From an uncultured Verrucomicrobiota bacterium (GTDB lineage Bacteria > Verrucomicrobiota > Kiritimatiellia > SS1-B-03-39 > UBA6053), in contig CAKZLZ010000181.1 of the NCBI GenBank assembly GCA_937127435.1, forward strand, positions 1 through 46,737: a stretch of DNA of 46,737 nucleotides, read 5' to 3'. A model generated the notes under the pieces. It was given only the letters and a program-made list of their open reading frames with translations. It was not told the DNA's origin and did not search any database. Position 1 is the first letter of the stretch; each line of letters starts with the position of its first letter. Below, one piece after another: positions 17,236-25,427 of this stretch. Made by a program: the position numbers and the translations under genes.

Positions 17236-19130
17236 GCGGGGACTCCTTCAGCCAGGCGGCCGATTCGGGTGTTGCTAAAGTGTGGGGTGGAGAGCGCGGG
17301 TCCTTCTGCAGGTGAATATCCTGAAAGTGCACAGCCTTCCCGGTATGTCGTTTCATCAAAGATTAAACTGAAGTTTTCGTGCACCGGCGTGACCCCGGCC
17401 TGCCGCAGTTTTTCGGAGATCCAGCGCTGCTCGTCTTCATGGAAATAGGTGGATGAAGCCTCAAAGAACTGATGAAATCCGGGAAGGTCTTTGACGTGTC
17501 CATCTCCGTTGTCGAATTGATCCCGCATCGAAAATGCAAAAGTTTCTTCCGGCAGATGTACGGCATTTTTTTGAGCCAGTGTTTGAATGATATGATCCCG
17601 GTTTTCCAAGTTTGCACAATAGGCACAGGCCTGCATCAAAGCGGCCGTCAATTTGGAAGCTTTGTCCGGGTTCGACTTCTGCCACTCGCGGGTGAAGGTA
17701 AGAATTTTTTCCGGGTGGGAGGGCCAAAGGGCATCGTCCGCCTCCGGCACAAAGCCCACGCCTTTTTGAATCGCCAGGCTGTTCCAGGGTTCTCCGACGC
17801 AACAGCCGACCAGGTTGTTCAGTTCCAAATTCGCGACCATTTGCGGGGGAGGGATCACAATGATTTCGACATCATGATCCGGGTCGATACCGCCCGCCCG
17901 TAACCAATCCTGTAAAATCAAGTTGTGCATGGAGCTTGGGAAAACCATGCCGAAGACAGGTTTTTTATTGGGGGGCTGCTGTTTGATCCAGGTGGCCAAA
18001 GTATCCCGGTCGTGGATGCCGAGTTCCTGCAGATTTTTGCGTAGCGTAATGGCATTCCCGTTTCGACTCAGCACCATACTGCTTTGAATGGGCTTCCCGG
18101 GATTTTCCAAATTGTGCAGGAAGGGGGTGGGTGCCAGCATCATGGAGGCATGATTGCGTCCTTCCATCAAACCTTTACTTGCCGCCCGCCAGGTCGGCTC
18201 ACGGGAAAGGGTCACTTTCAGTCCCATCTTTTCGAACAGACCCAATTCGCGGGCCATGATGATGGGGGCACAGTCGGAAAGCGGAATGAAACCGAGAGAT
18301 ATTTCTTCGGGATCCCTTTCTACTTTGGGACCGTGATGATGTTTGTTGTCATGGAGGAAACGGGTCAGGCTGTTTCGGTATTGATAATACAGGGGATGAT
18401 TAACGGCCTCCATGCGGCTGCGTGGACGGGGAAGTCCCACATCCAAAATTTTGGCCACATTTGCCTTCGGTCCATTGCTCATCATCACCACCCGGTCGGA
18501 AAGCAGAATGGCTTCATCCACATCGTGGGTGACCATCATTACCGTGATCCGGTTCCGCTCCCAAATTTCCAAAAGGCTTTCCTGCAGTTTTCCCCGGGTG
18601 AGCGCATCCAATGCACCGAAGGGTTCATCCATGAGCAGCACTTTCGGTTTGGTGATAAGGGCCCGGGCGATGCCCGCCCGTTGTTTCATACCCCCGGAAA
18701 CTTCCGAAGGGCGTTTGTCCATGGCATGGGAAAGTCCTACCATTTCGAGGGTGGCTTCGACCTCTTCCGCTTTCTCGGCTTTGTTCAATTCGGGGCGTGC
18801 GCAGTCGGCTGCCAAAGCCACATTCTGCCGGATGGTTTGCCAGGGGAGAAGGGAGTGATTCTGAAAAACCATCATCCGGTCGGGCCCGGGGGATTTAACC
18901 AAACTGCCGTCGACCACACAACTCCCGGCACTGGGAGGGTACAGTCCCGCAACCAAATTGAGGAGGGTCGATTTTCCGCAGCCGGAATGTCCGATGAGGC
19001 AAACGAATTCGCCTTCCTGAATATTCAGATGTACTTTTTCGAGGACTTGAACCCGGCTCTTGCCTTTTCCGAAGGCAATGCCGATGTCACGGATTTCAAT
19101 ATAGGGTTTGGGGGTATCTGTTTCGCTCAT
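17232..19130 (-). CDS. nrtC: Nitrate ABC transporter ATPase with binding-protein-like domain
   Basis: 632 residues in two parts. Residues 1-260 are an ABC ATPase (GHSGCGKSTLLNLVAGL, VVFQNHSLL-type Q-loop, EVSGGMKQRAGIARAL, VLLMDEPFGALDALTRGKLQ, VTHDVDEAI). From about residue 275 the protein resembles the solute-binding NrtA (LGFIPLSDCAPIIMARELGL, VFPSSMHNLILQDWLRAGGI, CCVGEPWNSLAIQ). The two-domain form is diagnostic of NrtC; in cyanobacteria the extra domain senses substrate and mediates inhibition of uptake by ammonium. Start at 19130 has AAAGGA upstream. Confidence 0.95.
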   Translation of the reverse strand: MSETDTPKPYIEIRDIGIAFGKGKSRVQVLEKVHLNIQEGEFVCLIGHSGCGKSTLLNLVAGLYPPSAGSCVVDGSLVKSPGPDRMMVFQNHSLLPWQTIRQNVALAADCARPELNKAEKAEEVEATLEMVGLSHAMDKRPSEVSGGMKQRAGIARALITKPKVLLMDEPFGALDALTRGKLQESLLEIWERNRITVMMVTHDVDEAILLSDRVVMMSNGPKANVAKILDVGLPRPRSRMEAVNHPLYYQYRNSLTRFLHDNKHHHGPKVERDPEEISLGFIPLSDCAPIIMARELGLFEKMGLKVTLSREPTWRAASKGLMEGRNHASMMLAPTPFLHNLENPGKPIQSSMVLSRNGNAITLRKNLQELGIHDRDTLATWIKQQPPNKKPVFGMVFPSSMHNLILQDWLRAGGIDPDHDVEIIVIPPPQMVANLELNNLVGCCVGEPWNSLAIQKGVGFVPEADDALWPSHPEKILTFTREWQKSNPDKASKLTAALMQACAYCANLENRDHIIQTLAQKNAVHLPEETFAFSMRDQFDNGDGHVKDLPGFHQFFEASSTYFHEDEQRWISEKLRQAGVTPVHENFSLIFDETTYREGCALSGYSPAEGPALSTPHFSNTRIGRLAEGVPA

Positions 19131-19133
19131 GGG

Positions 19134-20093
19134 TTATCCTTTAGATTTTTCGTAGGCGAAGAAATTTTCCAGCATCTGCATCCCGCGGTCCAGCATGTAA
19201 CCAATACCACCGATGGTGATCACCGCGGCCATGATCATGCCCAGGGTCTGACTGCTGCCGTTCTGGAACATGTCCCAGACAAACTTTCCGAGTCCGGGAT
19301 TTTGTGCCAACATTTCTGCGGCGATGAGCACCATCCATCCGATGCCCAGGGAGATCCGGAGCCCAGTGAAAATGTAGGGGAGAGCGGAGGGAAGGATGAT
19401 TTTAAAAATGCGTACGCGTTGCGGGACATTAAGCACCCGGGCGACGTTGAGGTGGTCTTCACTTACGGAGGCGACCCCGAGGGCCGTATTGATGAGGGTG
19501 GGCCAGAGAGAGCAAAGTGCGACCACCACTGCCGAGATGACAAATGATTTTTCCATGGAGGAGTCCTGAGAAATCTTTGCAGACACCACCAGGGTGACCA
19601 GTGGAAGCCAGGCCAGAGGAGAGACCGGTTTTAAGATTTGGATAATCGGGTTCATGGAAATGCGGATGAATTCGTTCATGCCGCAGAAGATTCCCAACGG
19701 GACCGCAATGACGGTTGCGATCAGAAATCCGAAAAACACGGTTTTTAAACTCCGGAAAATCTGCTCCGGGTAGGTCGGTTTTCCGGCATAGGGAGGGGCG
19801 GTAAAAGTTTTGGGAGTGAATTCACGTCCGCGTTCTTCATATTTAATCCGGCGGCGTTCCTGCACTTCGTAAAAAGTGGTTTCCTTCTCAACCATACGCT
19901 GCTCATAATCCTTACGGTTTTGTTTTTCACCCAGGTATTCGTCTTTAAGATCCACAAAGGCGGACCAGGTACTTTTAGGAGAGGGGAAGTCACCCAGGGA
20001 TGTTTCGATGGAAGCGGCGAAAGCGCTCCACAACATGAGAAACAGGAGAATGGATACGATGGGAAAAACAATTTTTCTGGCGAGAGGATTCAT
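19134..20093 (-). CDS. nrtB: Nitrate ABC transporter permease NrtB
   Basis: 319-residue inner-membrane permease. An N-terminal helix (IVFPIVSILLFLMLWSAFAA) is followed by an unusually long charged segment (about residues 50-105, rich in Lys, Glu and Arg: EKQNRKDYEQRMVEKETTF) before the core of five to six helices. The BPD_transp_1 core includes TVFFGFLIATVIAVPLGIFC, LPLVTLVVSAKIS and GLRISLGIGWMVLIAAEMLA. The charged insert is longer than in the cyanobacterial proteins I know. Stop lies three bases before nrtC; 77 bp after nrtA. Confidence 0.93.
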   Translation of the reverse strand: MNPLARKIVFPIVSILLFLMLWSAFAASIETSLGDFPSPKSTWSAFVDLKDEYLGEKQNRKDYEQRMVEKETTFYEVQERRRIKYEERGREFTPKTFTAPPYAGKPTYPEQIFRSLKTVFFGFLIATVIAVPLGIFCGMNEFIRISMNPIIQILKPVSPLAWLPLVTLVVSAKISQDSSMEKSFVISAVVVALCSLWPTLINTALGVASVSEDHLNVARVLNVPQRVRIFKIILPSALPYIFTGLRISLGIGWMVLIAAEMLAQNPGLGKFVWDMFQNGSSQTLGMIMAAVITIGGIGYMLDRGMQMLENFFAYEKSKG

Positions 20094-20136
20094 GGTGAGT
20101 ACCGGTGAAAGTGAAAACAGGATGCGGAAAGAGAGC

Positions 20137-20163
20137 GCGGAGACGGGACTTGCCCGTCTCCGC
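20137..20163 (-). other. Intercistronic hairpin between nrtA and nrtB
   Basis: Perfect 11-bp inverted repeat, GCGGAGACGGG/CCCGTCTCCGC with a five-base loop, in the 77-bp gap downstream of the binding-protein gene. No T-tract follows on the transcribed strand. It mirrors the hairpin after urtA and probably stabilises the nrtA message. Confidence 0.65.
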
Positions 20164-20170
20164 AGAGAGG

Positions 20171-21538
20171 TTATTTTGTTTTTTGTCCGATTTTGAAGCT
20201 GTTGATGTAGGCGTTCGGTTTACGTCCGTCGTATTCAAGTCCATCGATGAACTCGCGGGTGGCATCTTTGAATCCATCGGTTTCCGGAAAGTCGGCGGCG
20301 GTAAAGCTGACGTCTTCGAAACGTTCGGGTTCGAATTCCACATCGTCGAGGATTTCTTCAACTGCCCGTTTGTAGACATCAGGACGGTATACTTTTTTCG
20401 CGACGTCGAAGTACCAGTCATCGGGATAGTCTTCTTCGATTTGGCCCCAGCGGCGCATTTGCGTGAGGAACCAAATGCAGTCAGAATAGAAGGGGTAAGA
20501 TGCGTGATGCCGGAAGAAGACATTAAAGTCGGGCATGGGGCGTTTGTAGCCGGGGTTAAATTCGAAGGTGCCGGTCATGCTGTTGGCGATGACTTCATAG
20601 TCGGCTCCCACATATTCGGGTTTGGCCAAAAGTTCGCAGGCCTTTATCCGGTTTTCTTCGGAGGCATCCAGCCATTTTCCGGCGCGGATGAGGGCTTTGG
20701 TTACTGCGATCCAGGTTTCCGGATTGGCTTCCGTCCATTCACGGGTCACGCCGAATACTTTTTCGGGATTGTTTTTCCAAATGTCATAGTTGGTGGTCAC
20801 CGGCACGCCGATTTTGCGGAAGACGGCCTGCTGATTCCATGGTTCACCTACGCAGTAGCCCTGAATGGTGCCTGCTTCAAGGGTGGCAGGCATTTGCGGG
20901 GGCGGGGTGACGGAGAGTAAGACTTCGGCATCGGTCATGCCCGCCTTGTCGGTTGCCGTGTAGAAACCGGGGTGAATGCCGGAGGCCGCCAGCCAATAGC
21001 GGATTTCATAATTGTGGGTGGAGACCGGAAAGACCATACCCATACGCATGGGATCGCCCTTGTCTTTGTAGGCTTTGACGATGGGGACCAGGGAGTCGGC
21101 AGTGATGGGATGTTCGGGTTCCGGAACGGCCAAAGAAGGATCATTGGCTTTCATGGATTCCCAAATGTCATTGGCGACGGTGATGCCATTGCCATTGTAG
21201 TCCAGAGAGTAGGAAACCACAATATCCGCTTTGGTGCCGAAACCGATGGTTGCCGCAATGGGCTGACCGGCGAGCATGTGCGCACCGTCTAATTCTCCGC
21301 CGATGACCCGGTCGAGCAGAACTTTCCAGTTGGACTGGGCTTCCAGTTCCACCGCCAGGCCTTCGTCTTCAAAATATCCCAATTCCTTTGCCACCACCAA
21401 GGGGGCGCAGTCCGTGAGTTTGATAAACCCGAATTTGAGGGAGGGTTTTTCAACATCCAGAAGTTCTCCATACGAGAGAGAAGCGCAAGTCAGACTTGCG
21501 GCGGCAAACCACCATTTTTTTAGAACGTTACTTTTCAT
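20171..21538 (-). CDS. nrtA: Nitrate ABC transporter substrate-binding protein
   Basis: 455-residue receptor of the NrtA/CmpA family. N-terminal signal ([20 protein letters not shown], then LSYGE), followed by the family signature [60 protein letters not shown] and [11 protein letters not shown]. NrtA rather than the bicarbonate-binding CmpA is inferred from neighbours (nitrate and nitrite reductase genes). First gene of a minus-strand operon with its own sigma-54 promoter and leader terminator upstream. Confidence 0.94.
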   Translation of the reverse strand: MKSNVLKKWWFAAASLTCASLSYGELLDVEKPSLKFGFIKLTDCAPLVVAKELGYFEDEGLAVELEAQSNWKVLLDRVIGGELDGAHMLAGQPIAATIGFGTKADIVVSYSLDYNGNGITVANDIWESMKANDPSLAVPEPEHPITADSLVPIVKAYKDKGDPMRMGMVFPVSTHNYEIRYWLAASGIHPGFYTATDKAGMTDAEVLLSVTPPPQMPATLEAGTIQGYCVGEPWNQQAVFRKIGVPVTTNYDIWKNNPEKVFGVTREWTEANPETWIAVTKALIRAGKWLDASEENRIKACELLAKPEYVGADYEVIANSMTGTFEFNPGYKRPMPDFNVFFRHHASYPFYSDCIWFLTQMRRWGQIEEDYPDDWYFDVAKKVYRPDVYKRAVEEILDDVEFEPERFEDVSFTAADFPETDGFKDATREFIDGLEYDGRKPNAYINSFKIGQKTK

Positions 21539-21570
21539 TTTAATCCTTTGGGTTTCATTGTTTCTTACAC

Positions 21571-21620
21571 AAAAAAAGGCAGCCCGTTTCTCCGGGTGCC
21601 CCCGAAAGAAACTTGCTGCC
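21571..21620 (-). terminator. Intrinsic terminator in the nrt leader
   Basis: On the minus strand GGCAGC (21620-21615) pairs with GCTGCC (21583-21578), enclosing GTTTC/GAAAC and further pairs up to a GGCA loop, and is followed by seven T (21577-21571). It lies between the nrt promoter and nrtA, so it would stop transcription unless antitermination occurs. An alternative helix CTTAAGCT/AGCAAG region (21628-21612) uses the same 5' arm and cannot coexist with it. Confidence 0.75.
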
Positions 21621-21687
21621 AGCTTAAGGTCTGAAACGCTTCGTGCTGTTATGTCTAAGTGACCGGGAACCGATCGACGGGTTCAAT

Positions 21688-21703
21688 AGCAGGCGCTGTG
21701 CCA
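21688..21703 (-). promoter_or_regulatory. Sigma-54 promoter of the nitrate transporter operon
   Basis: Minus-strand TGGCACAGCGCCTGCT, with GG at 21702-21701 and GC at 21690-21689 separated by exactly ten bases. The -24 half is a perfect TGGCAC. Predicted start near 21678, giving a leader of about 140 nt that contains the terminator listed above. Confidence 0.75.
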
Positions 21704-21908
21704 TATTGGATTATCCAACAGATCTAATTATAAATTAGCATAATAAGATTAAGTATATAAGCTTTGCCCTGCAATTAATGTACAGAACGTATTGGTTATA
21801 TAACATTATTGTAAGAACGCTTACAATTGTGTTCAATTTTGTGTTTCCCGTAAAGAGGAAGGGGGCTCCCGAATTGACTTTAAGCATTTCTAAGCGGAAA
21901 AGAGAGGC
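21704..21908. other. Upstream region between nrt promoter and NirA-like gene
   Basis: AT-rich non-coding stretch between divergent units. It carries CTAATT-ATA-AATTAG (21724-21738) and the 20-bp palindrome at 21808-21827. No sigma-54 element points toward the plus-strand gene, so that gene probably uses a different promoter. Confidence 0.5.
21808..21827. promoter_or_regulatory. 20-bp palindrome ATTGTAAG-N4-CTTACAAT
   Basis: Perfect 8-bp arms with spacer AACG, centred about 91 bp before the NirA-like start and about 115 bp upstream of the divergent nrt promoter. The length and symmetry indicate a dimeric repressor or activator site. The arms resemble operators of LacI-type regulators, but the spacer does not, so the regulator is unknown. 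Confidence 0.55.
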
Positions 21909-23651
21909 ATGCAAGAGTGGGAAAAGTTACCGAATGCCGACGTTGGGTTACAGCAGTTGACCCCGCGTCAGCGTGGCTTGTTGTCGATCCTTCAGTCCTT
22001 GGATCCGTCGGAAACCCATCAGCTTGAAATCCAGTGCCGGGGGGATCAGCCCTGGAGTGTGGGGGTGATTCGGGAAGGGGTGGAGGTTGCGCCGGTTTCG
22101 GCTCCGGCCGATATATCAAACCCGCTGGATATATGGGATTTGGTGATCCGCTGTGCGGATGATGATCGTTTGCCGGAGGGGGAAGAGAGTCAGCGTTTGA
22201 AAACTTTCGGATTGTTTGCACGTCCGGAGGAGGGGGCCTTTATGTTGCGGACCCGGGTGCCGGGCGGCATGGTTTCCTCGGTACAGTTAAGGGGACTGCG
22301 TCAAATTCTGTCCGATTGGGGAGAGGGTCATATCACCTTGACCACCCGCGGCAATTTTCAGATACGGGGGATTCGCCCGTGTCATGCGGTGGATGCGTTG
22401 ATGACGTTGCAGGATTTGGGTTTAACCTCTTTGGGGGCGGGAGCCAACAATGTGAGAAACATTACCGCTTCCCCCACGTCGGGCCTGGATGCGGATGAGG
22501 TGATCGATGTCCGCCCGCATGTTCGAAAGTTGCATCATTATATTCTTCATCACCCTGAGCTCTTCGGTTTGCCTCATAAGTTTAATTTGGCTTTTGACAA
22601 TGGCAGTCATACCGGGGTGTTTGCCGACAAAAATGATTTGGCCTTTATTGCCACCCGGATTCCTGCGGGCTTTTCCATTCCGGAAGGCGTGTATTTCCGG
22701 GTCTATGCCGGCGCGCGGGTCTCCCGGGGGCTGCCTTCCATGGACACCGGACTTTTGGTGCATGAGAAGGAGGTGGTGCAGTATGCCGCCTCGATTGTAT
22801 TATTGTATAAATACCGGGGGGGACAGGTGGAGAAAAAATCCCGGGTGCGTTTGCGCGATGTGTTGGAGTTGCAGGGCATTGAAAAATCCTTAAGTGATGC
22901 GGCGATTTTGGGGGATGTCACCTTGTTCAGATTGACAGCGGAGGAAAAAGCCTCCCTGCCGGTTTCCCCGCCCGTGCATTCGCTGATAGGGGCTTACTCG
23001 CAGAAGCAGAAGGGAAAATGGATGATGGGGGTTTCGGTGCCGGTGGGGCGGTTGAGCCGGGAAGCTTTGGACAAATTGGCGGCGTTGGCGGATGGGTTTG
23101 GGTCCGGGGAGTTTCGTTTAACCGCGTGGCAGGATTTGATTTTACCGGATGTCGCCCAGGCGGATGTTCCGGTGGTGCGTAACGAATTGGCCACTGTGGG
23201 CTTGCGGTCTGAAAATGGTGATCCCGCCGGCAGTGTGGTTGCGTGCTCGGGTCTGGGGCATTGCCCTTATGCGTATACGGACTCCAAAGATATGGGGATG
23301 CAGTTGAGCGAAGTGTTAAGGGGCTTGCCGGGCATGGAAGGGACGGCGGTCAATTTGAATATCAATTCCTGTGCGAATGCCTGTGCGCATCATACCTTTG
23401 GGGAAATCGGATTGCTCGGGGTTGCGGCCACGTCCAGACGCCCGCGGAGTTATCACTTGTTTATCGGGGATGACCGTCCGGATGACCGGGTTTCTTCACC
23501 ATTGGTGAAATTTATTCCGGAAACGGATTTACCGGATTTGTTCCGCTCCCTGCTGTCGAATTATCTTCGTCAGCGTCAGGTGGATGAATCCTTTTCGGCG
23601 TACGCTGCGCGGGTGGGACGTCAGCAGCTTTTTCAGCAGTTGTCTGAATAG
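21909..23651 (+). CDS. NirA-like siroheme nitrite/sulfite reductase (divergent)
   Basis: 580 residues with the doubled ferredoxin-like/siroheme architecture. Heme-bridging Cys: C446-x5-C452 (CSGLGHC) and C488-x3-C492 (NSCANAC). First-repeat blocks ITLTTRGNFQIRGI and LTSLGAGANNVRNITASPTS are typical of NirA. The loop CSGLGHC lacks the CTGN start seen in the second NirA of this window, and the protein has an extra N-terminal segment (residues 14-50, LTPRQRGLLSILQSLD, HQLEIQCRGDQPW) not found in the core family. It could reduce nitrite or sulfite; a CobG-like role is a remote alternative. AGAGAGG precedes the ATG. Not transcribed with the nas operon, which has its own promoter downstream. Confidence 0.8.
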   Translation: MQEWEKLPNADVGLQQLTPRQRGLLSILQSLDPSETHQLEIQCRGDQPWSVGVIREGVEVAPVSAPADISNPLDIWDLVIRCADDDRLPEGEESQRLKTFGLFARPEEGAFMLRTRVPGGMVSSVQLRGLRQILSDWGEGHITLTTRGNFQIRGIRPCHAVDALMTLQDLGLTSLGAGANNVRNITASPTSGLDADEVIDVRPHVRKLHHYILHHPELFGLPHKFNLAFDNGSHTGVFADKNDLAFIATRIPAGFSIPEGVYFRVYAGARVSRGLPSMDTGLLVHEKEVVQYAASIVLLYKYRGGQVEKKSRVRLRDVLELQGIEKSLSDAAILGDVTLFRLTAEEKASLPVSPPVHSLIGAYSQKQKGKWMMGVSVPVGRLSREALDKLAALADGFGSGEFRLTAWQDLILPDVAQADVPVVRNELATVGLRSENGDPAGSVVACSGLGHCPYAYTDSKDMGMQLSEVLRGLPGMEGTAVNLNINSCANACAHHTFGEIGLLGVAATSRRPRSYHLFIGDDRPDDRVSSPLVKFIPETDLPDLFRSLLSNYLRQRQVDESFSAYAARVGRQQLFQQLSE

Positions 23652-23656
23652 GTTAT

Positions 23657-23678
23657 CCGAATACAAAATTGTATTTGG
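23657..23678. repeat. Palindrome AATACAA-AA-TTGTATT after NirA-like gene
   Basis: Seven-base perfect arms extended by CC/GG across one mismatch, beginning five bases after the stop codon. No T-tract. It may be a weak terminator for the upstream gene or a regulator site for the nas promoter about 115 bp downstream. Confidence 0.45.
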
Positions 23679-23790
23679 AAGTGATATAAACGACGTTAAT
23701 GTATTTCGTGTGTTTTTTGTACGGTCTATTAATATCTATAATATGTTAATACCTAACTTTTTTGCCCGAAAATAGATAGCGTTACCCAAT

Positions 23791-23807
23791 TTGGCAAGCG
23801 TCTTGCT
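23791..23807 (+). promoter_or_regulatory. Sigma-54 promoter of the nitrate/nitrite reduction operon
   Basis: TTGGCAAGCGTCTTGCT: TGGCA, six bases, TTGCT, with GG at 23793-23794 and GC at 23805-23806 exactly ten bases apart. Predicted start near 23818. The 140 bp upstream are AT-rich and contain inverted repeats suitable for activator binding. Confidence 0.8.
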
Positions 23808-23850
23808 ATTGGTCAACATGATGAAAGCAACTGTCCAGAAAGTGAATCAA

Positions 23851-24024
23851 ATGGGTATGGAGAGTCCTCTGTTGAAAATGACAGAGCACCAATCCAAGCT
23901 CATTGGCTTTATTCGTTCTTTGGATGGGGACTATCGTCATTCTTTTCGACTGACCTGTAAAGGCACTGAGCCGGTAAAGATCGATCAGGTGGTAGAACAC
24001 CGCGATGCGGATCTGCGGCGTTAA
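23851..24024 (+). CDS. Small protein resembling N-terminus of the NirA-like protein
   Basis: 57 codons from the ATG at 23851; in-frame ATGs at 23818, 23821, 23857 and 23878 are alternatives, and none has a strong ribosome site. The segment MTEHQSKLIGFIRSLD, HSFRLTCKG, EP aligns without gaps to residues 18-53 of the NirA-like protein encoded just upstream (T, Q, L, SLD, H, C, G and P conserved), which argues for a real coding origin. It lies inside the leader, between the sigma-54 promoter and the terminator. It may be a regulatory or leader peptide, or the remnant of a duplicated gene end. Confidence 0.55.
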   Translation: MGMESPLLKMTEHQSKLIGFIRSLDGDYRHSFRLTCKGTEPVKIDQVVEHRDADLRR

Positions 24025-24072
24025 GTTGAACGGAATTCCATTTTAAACTTCGGCACGGAGTAGAAGCCTCAA

Positions 24073-24119
24073 GCCGGCAAACTTTTTCCATCAGGGGAAG
24101 GTTCGCCGGTTATTTTTTT
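24073..24119 (+). terminator. Intrinsic terminator in the nas leader
   Basis: CCGGC (24074-24078) pairs with GCCGG (24105-24109), continuing through AAC/GTT and a U-G-rich helix to a four-base ATCA loop, followed by TTATTTTTTT. It stands between the small ORF and the barrel gene, downstream of the only recognised promoter of the operon, so read-through must be controlled. Confidence 0.7.
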
Positions 24120-24142
24120 ACCTAAACCATCCATCCATAAAT

Positions 24143-25393
24143 ATGAAACCTATGAAAACTTCAAGAATCAATACCGTTCTCACCGCGATCCTGCTTGGAA
24201 CCACTGGTGCAGCATTTGCGCAGGAAACCGCAATGGAGAAAGCACCCAGCTTTAAAGAAGCGGTCAGTGGGGGCACCCCCACCGCCAATCTTCGTCTTCG
24301 CTACGAAACCGCGGATCAGTCAGGAAAAGAATCGGCAGATGCGGCGACGGCCCGCTTGCGACTGGGTTATGTGACCGGAGCGTTTTACGGATTGCAGGCC
24401 GGGGTCGAATTTGAAACCACCGGCGCTGCGGATGTCGACAGTTACAATGCGGCGGGGGTGATGGGAGATCCTGAAAAATCCGTGATTGCGGATCCTGAAA
24501 GTACCGAAGTGAATCAGTTGTTCTTAAAGTACGTTTTGGGTGAAAGTGAAGCCATCGTGGGTCGCCAGCGTATTGTGTTGGATAATGCCCGCTTTGTGGG
24601 GGATGTGGGATGGCGCCAGAACAACCAGACCTATGATGCGCTGACTTTCAAAACCACCGCGCTGCCGGATACGGAATTGAGCTACAGTTATGTGGACAAG
24701 GTCATCCGCATCTTCGGTTCCGAATCCGAGGGTGTACAGAATCATTTCACTTCCGACTCCCATTTGCTGAATGCCAAATACATGGGGCTGCCCGTGAAAC
24801 TGGCGGCTTATGCCTACTTGCTGGATTTGGAAAATGCCAAAGCGTTGTCCACCGACACGTTTGGTGCCAGCTTGTCCGGGAAAACCGTAATCTCCGAAAC
24901 CTCTTCCCTCGCCTATTATTTGGAAGGGGCTTATCAGGAAAGCGGTGACAGCAATCCGGAAGTCTACGAAGTGTATTACTACCACGGCACCTTAACCGGA
25001 TCTTACAAAAAGGTGGCGGGGATTCTGGGTTATGAAGTTTTGGGATCTGATACCGCGGAAAGCGGCGACAACAAATCCTTCACCACGCCATTGGCAACCC
25101 TGCATAAATTTAACGGTTGGGCGGATGTGTTTTTGGCAACGCCTCCCGAAGGTCTCCAGGATTTTTACGTGGGTCTGTCCGCCCCTTTACCTGCGAGTAT
25201 GATTTTCAAAGCCTTCTACCATGACTTCTCCTCCGACAAGGACTCCATGAGCTACGGGGATGAAATTGACTTGTTGTTGGTGGCACCGGTTCCGGGGATT
25301 GGCAAAGCGATTGCCAAGTACGCCAATTATTCTGCCGATGAATATGGGGTGGATACAGAGCGCTTCTCCATCGAACTGAATATTGCATTTTAA
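24143..25393 (+). CDS. Outer-membrane beta-barrel, alginate-export type, in nas operon
   Basis: 416 residues, Sec signal (MKPMKTSRINTVLTAILLGT, then AAFAQ), alternating strand pattern and C-terminal Phe (SIELNIAF). Blocks such as ANLRLRYETADQSGKESADA, TARLRLGYVTG, and LGESEAIVGRQRIVLDNARF, VGDVGWRQNNQTYDALTF, are typical of alginate_exp/OprD-like barrels. Many such proteins annotated for alginate are general or specific channels; here the context suggests an outer-membrane entry path for nitrate or nitrite. First large gene after the leader terminator. Confidence 0.75.
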   Translation: MKPMKTSRINTVLTAILLGTTGAAFAQETAMEKAPSFKEAVSGGTPTANLRLRYETADQSGKESADAATARLRLGYVTGAFYGLQAGVEFETTGAADVDSYNAAGVMGDPEKSVIADPESTEVNQLFLKYVLGESEAIVGRQRIVLDNARFVGDVGWRQNNQTYDALTFKTTALPDTELSYSYVDKVIRIFGSESEGVQNHFTSDSHLLNAKYMGLPVKLAAYAYLLDLENAKALSTDTFGASLSGKTVISETSSLAYYLEGAYQESGDSNPEVYEVYYYHGTLTGSYKKVAGILGYEVLGSDTAESGDNKSFTTPLATLHKFNGWADVFLATPPEGLQDFYVGLSAPLPASMIFKAFYHDFSSDKDSMSYGDEIDLLLVAPVPGIGKAIAKYANYSADEYGVDTERFSIELNIAF

Positions 25394-25427
25394 TCAAAGA
25401 CGACCCGCCCCGACAAAAGGAATTGCC

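Noticed and set aside
18084..19547. 487-codon plus-strand open frame
   Set aside because: Fully antisense to nrtC and nrtB, which have complete ABC motifs. The translation is rich in His, Gly and Phe without domain signals.
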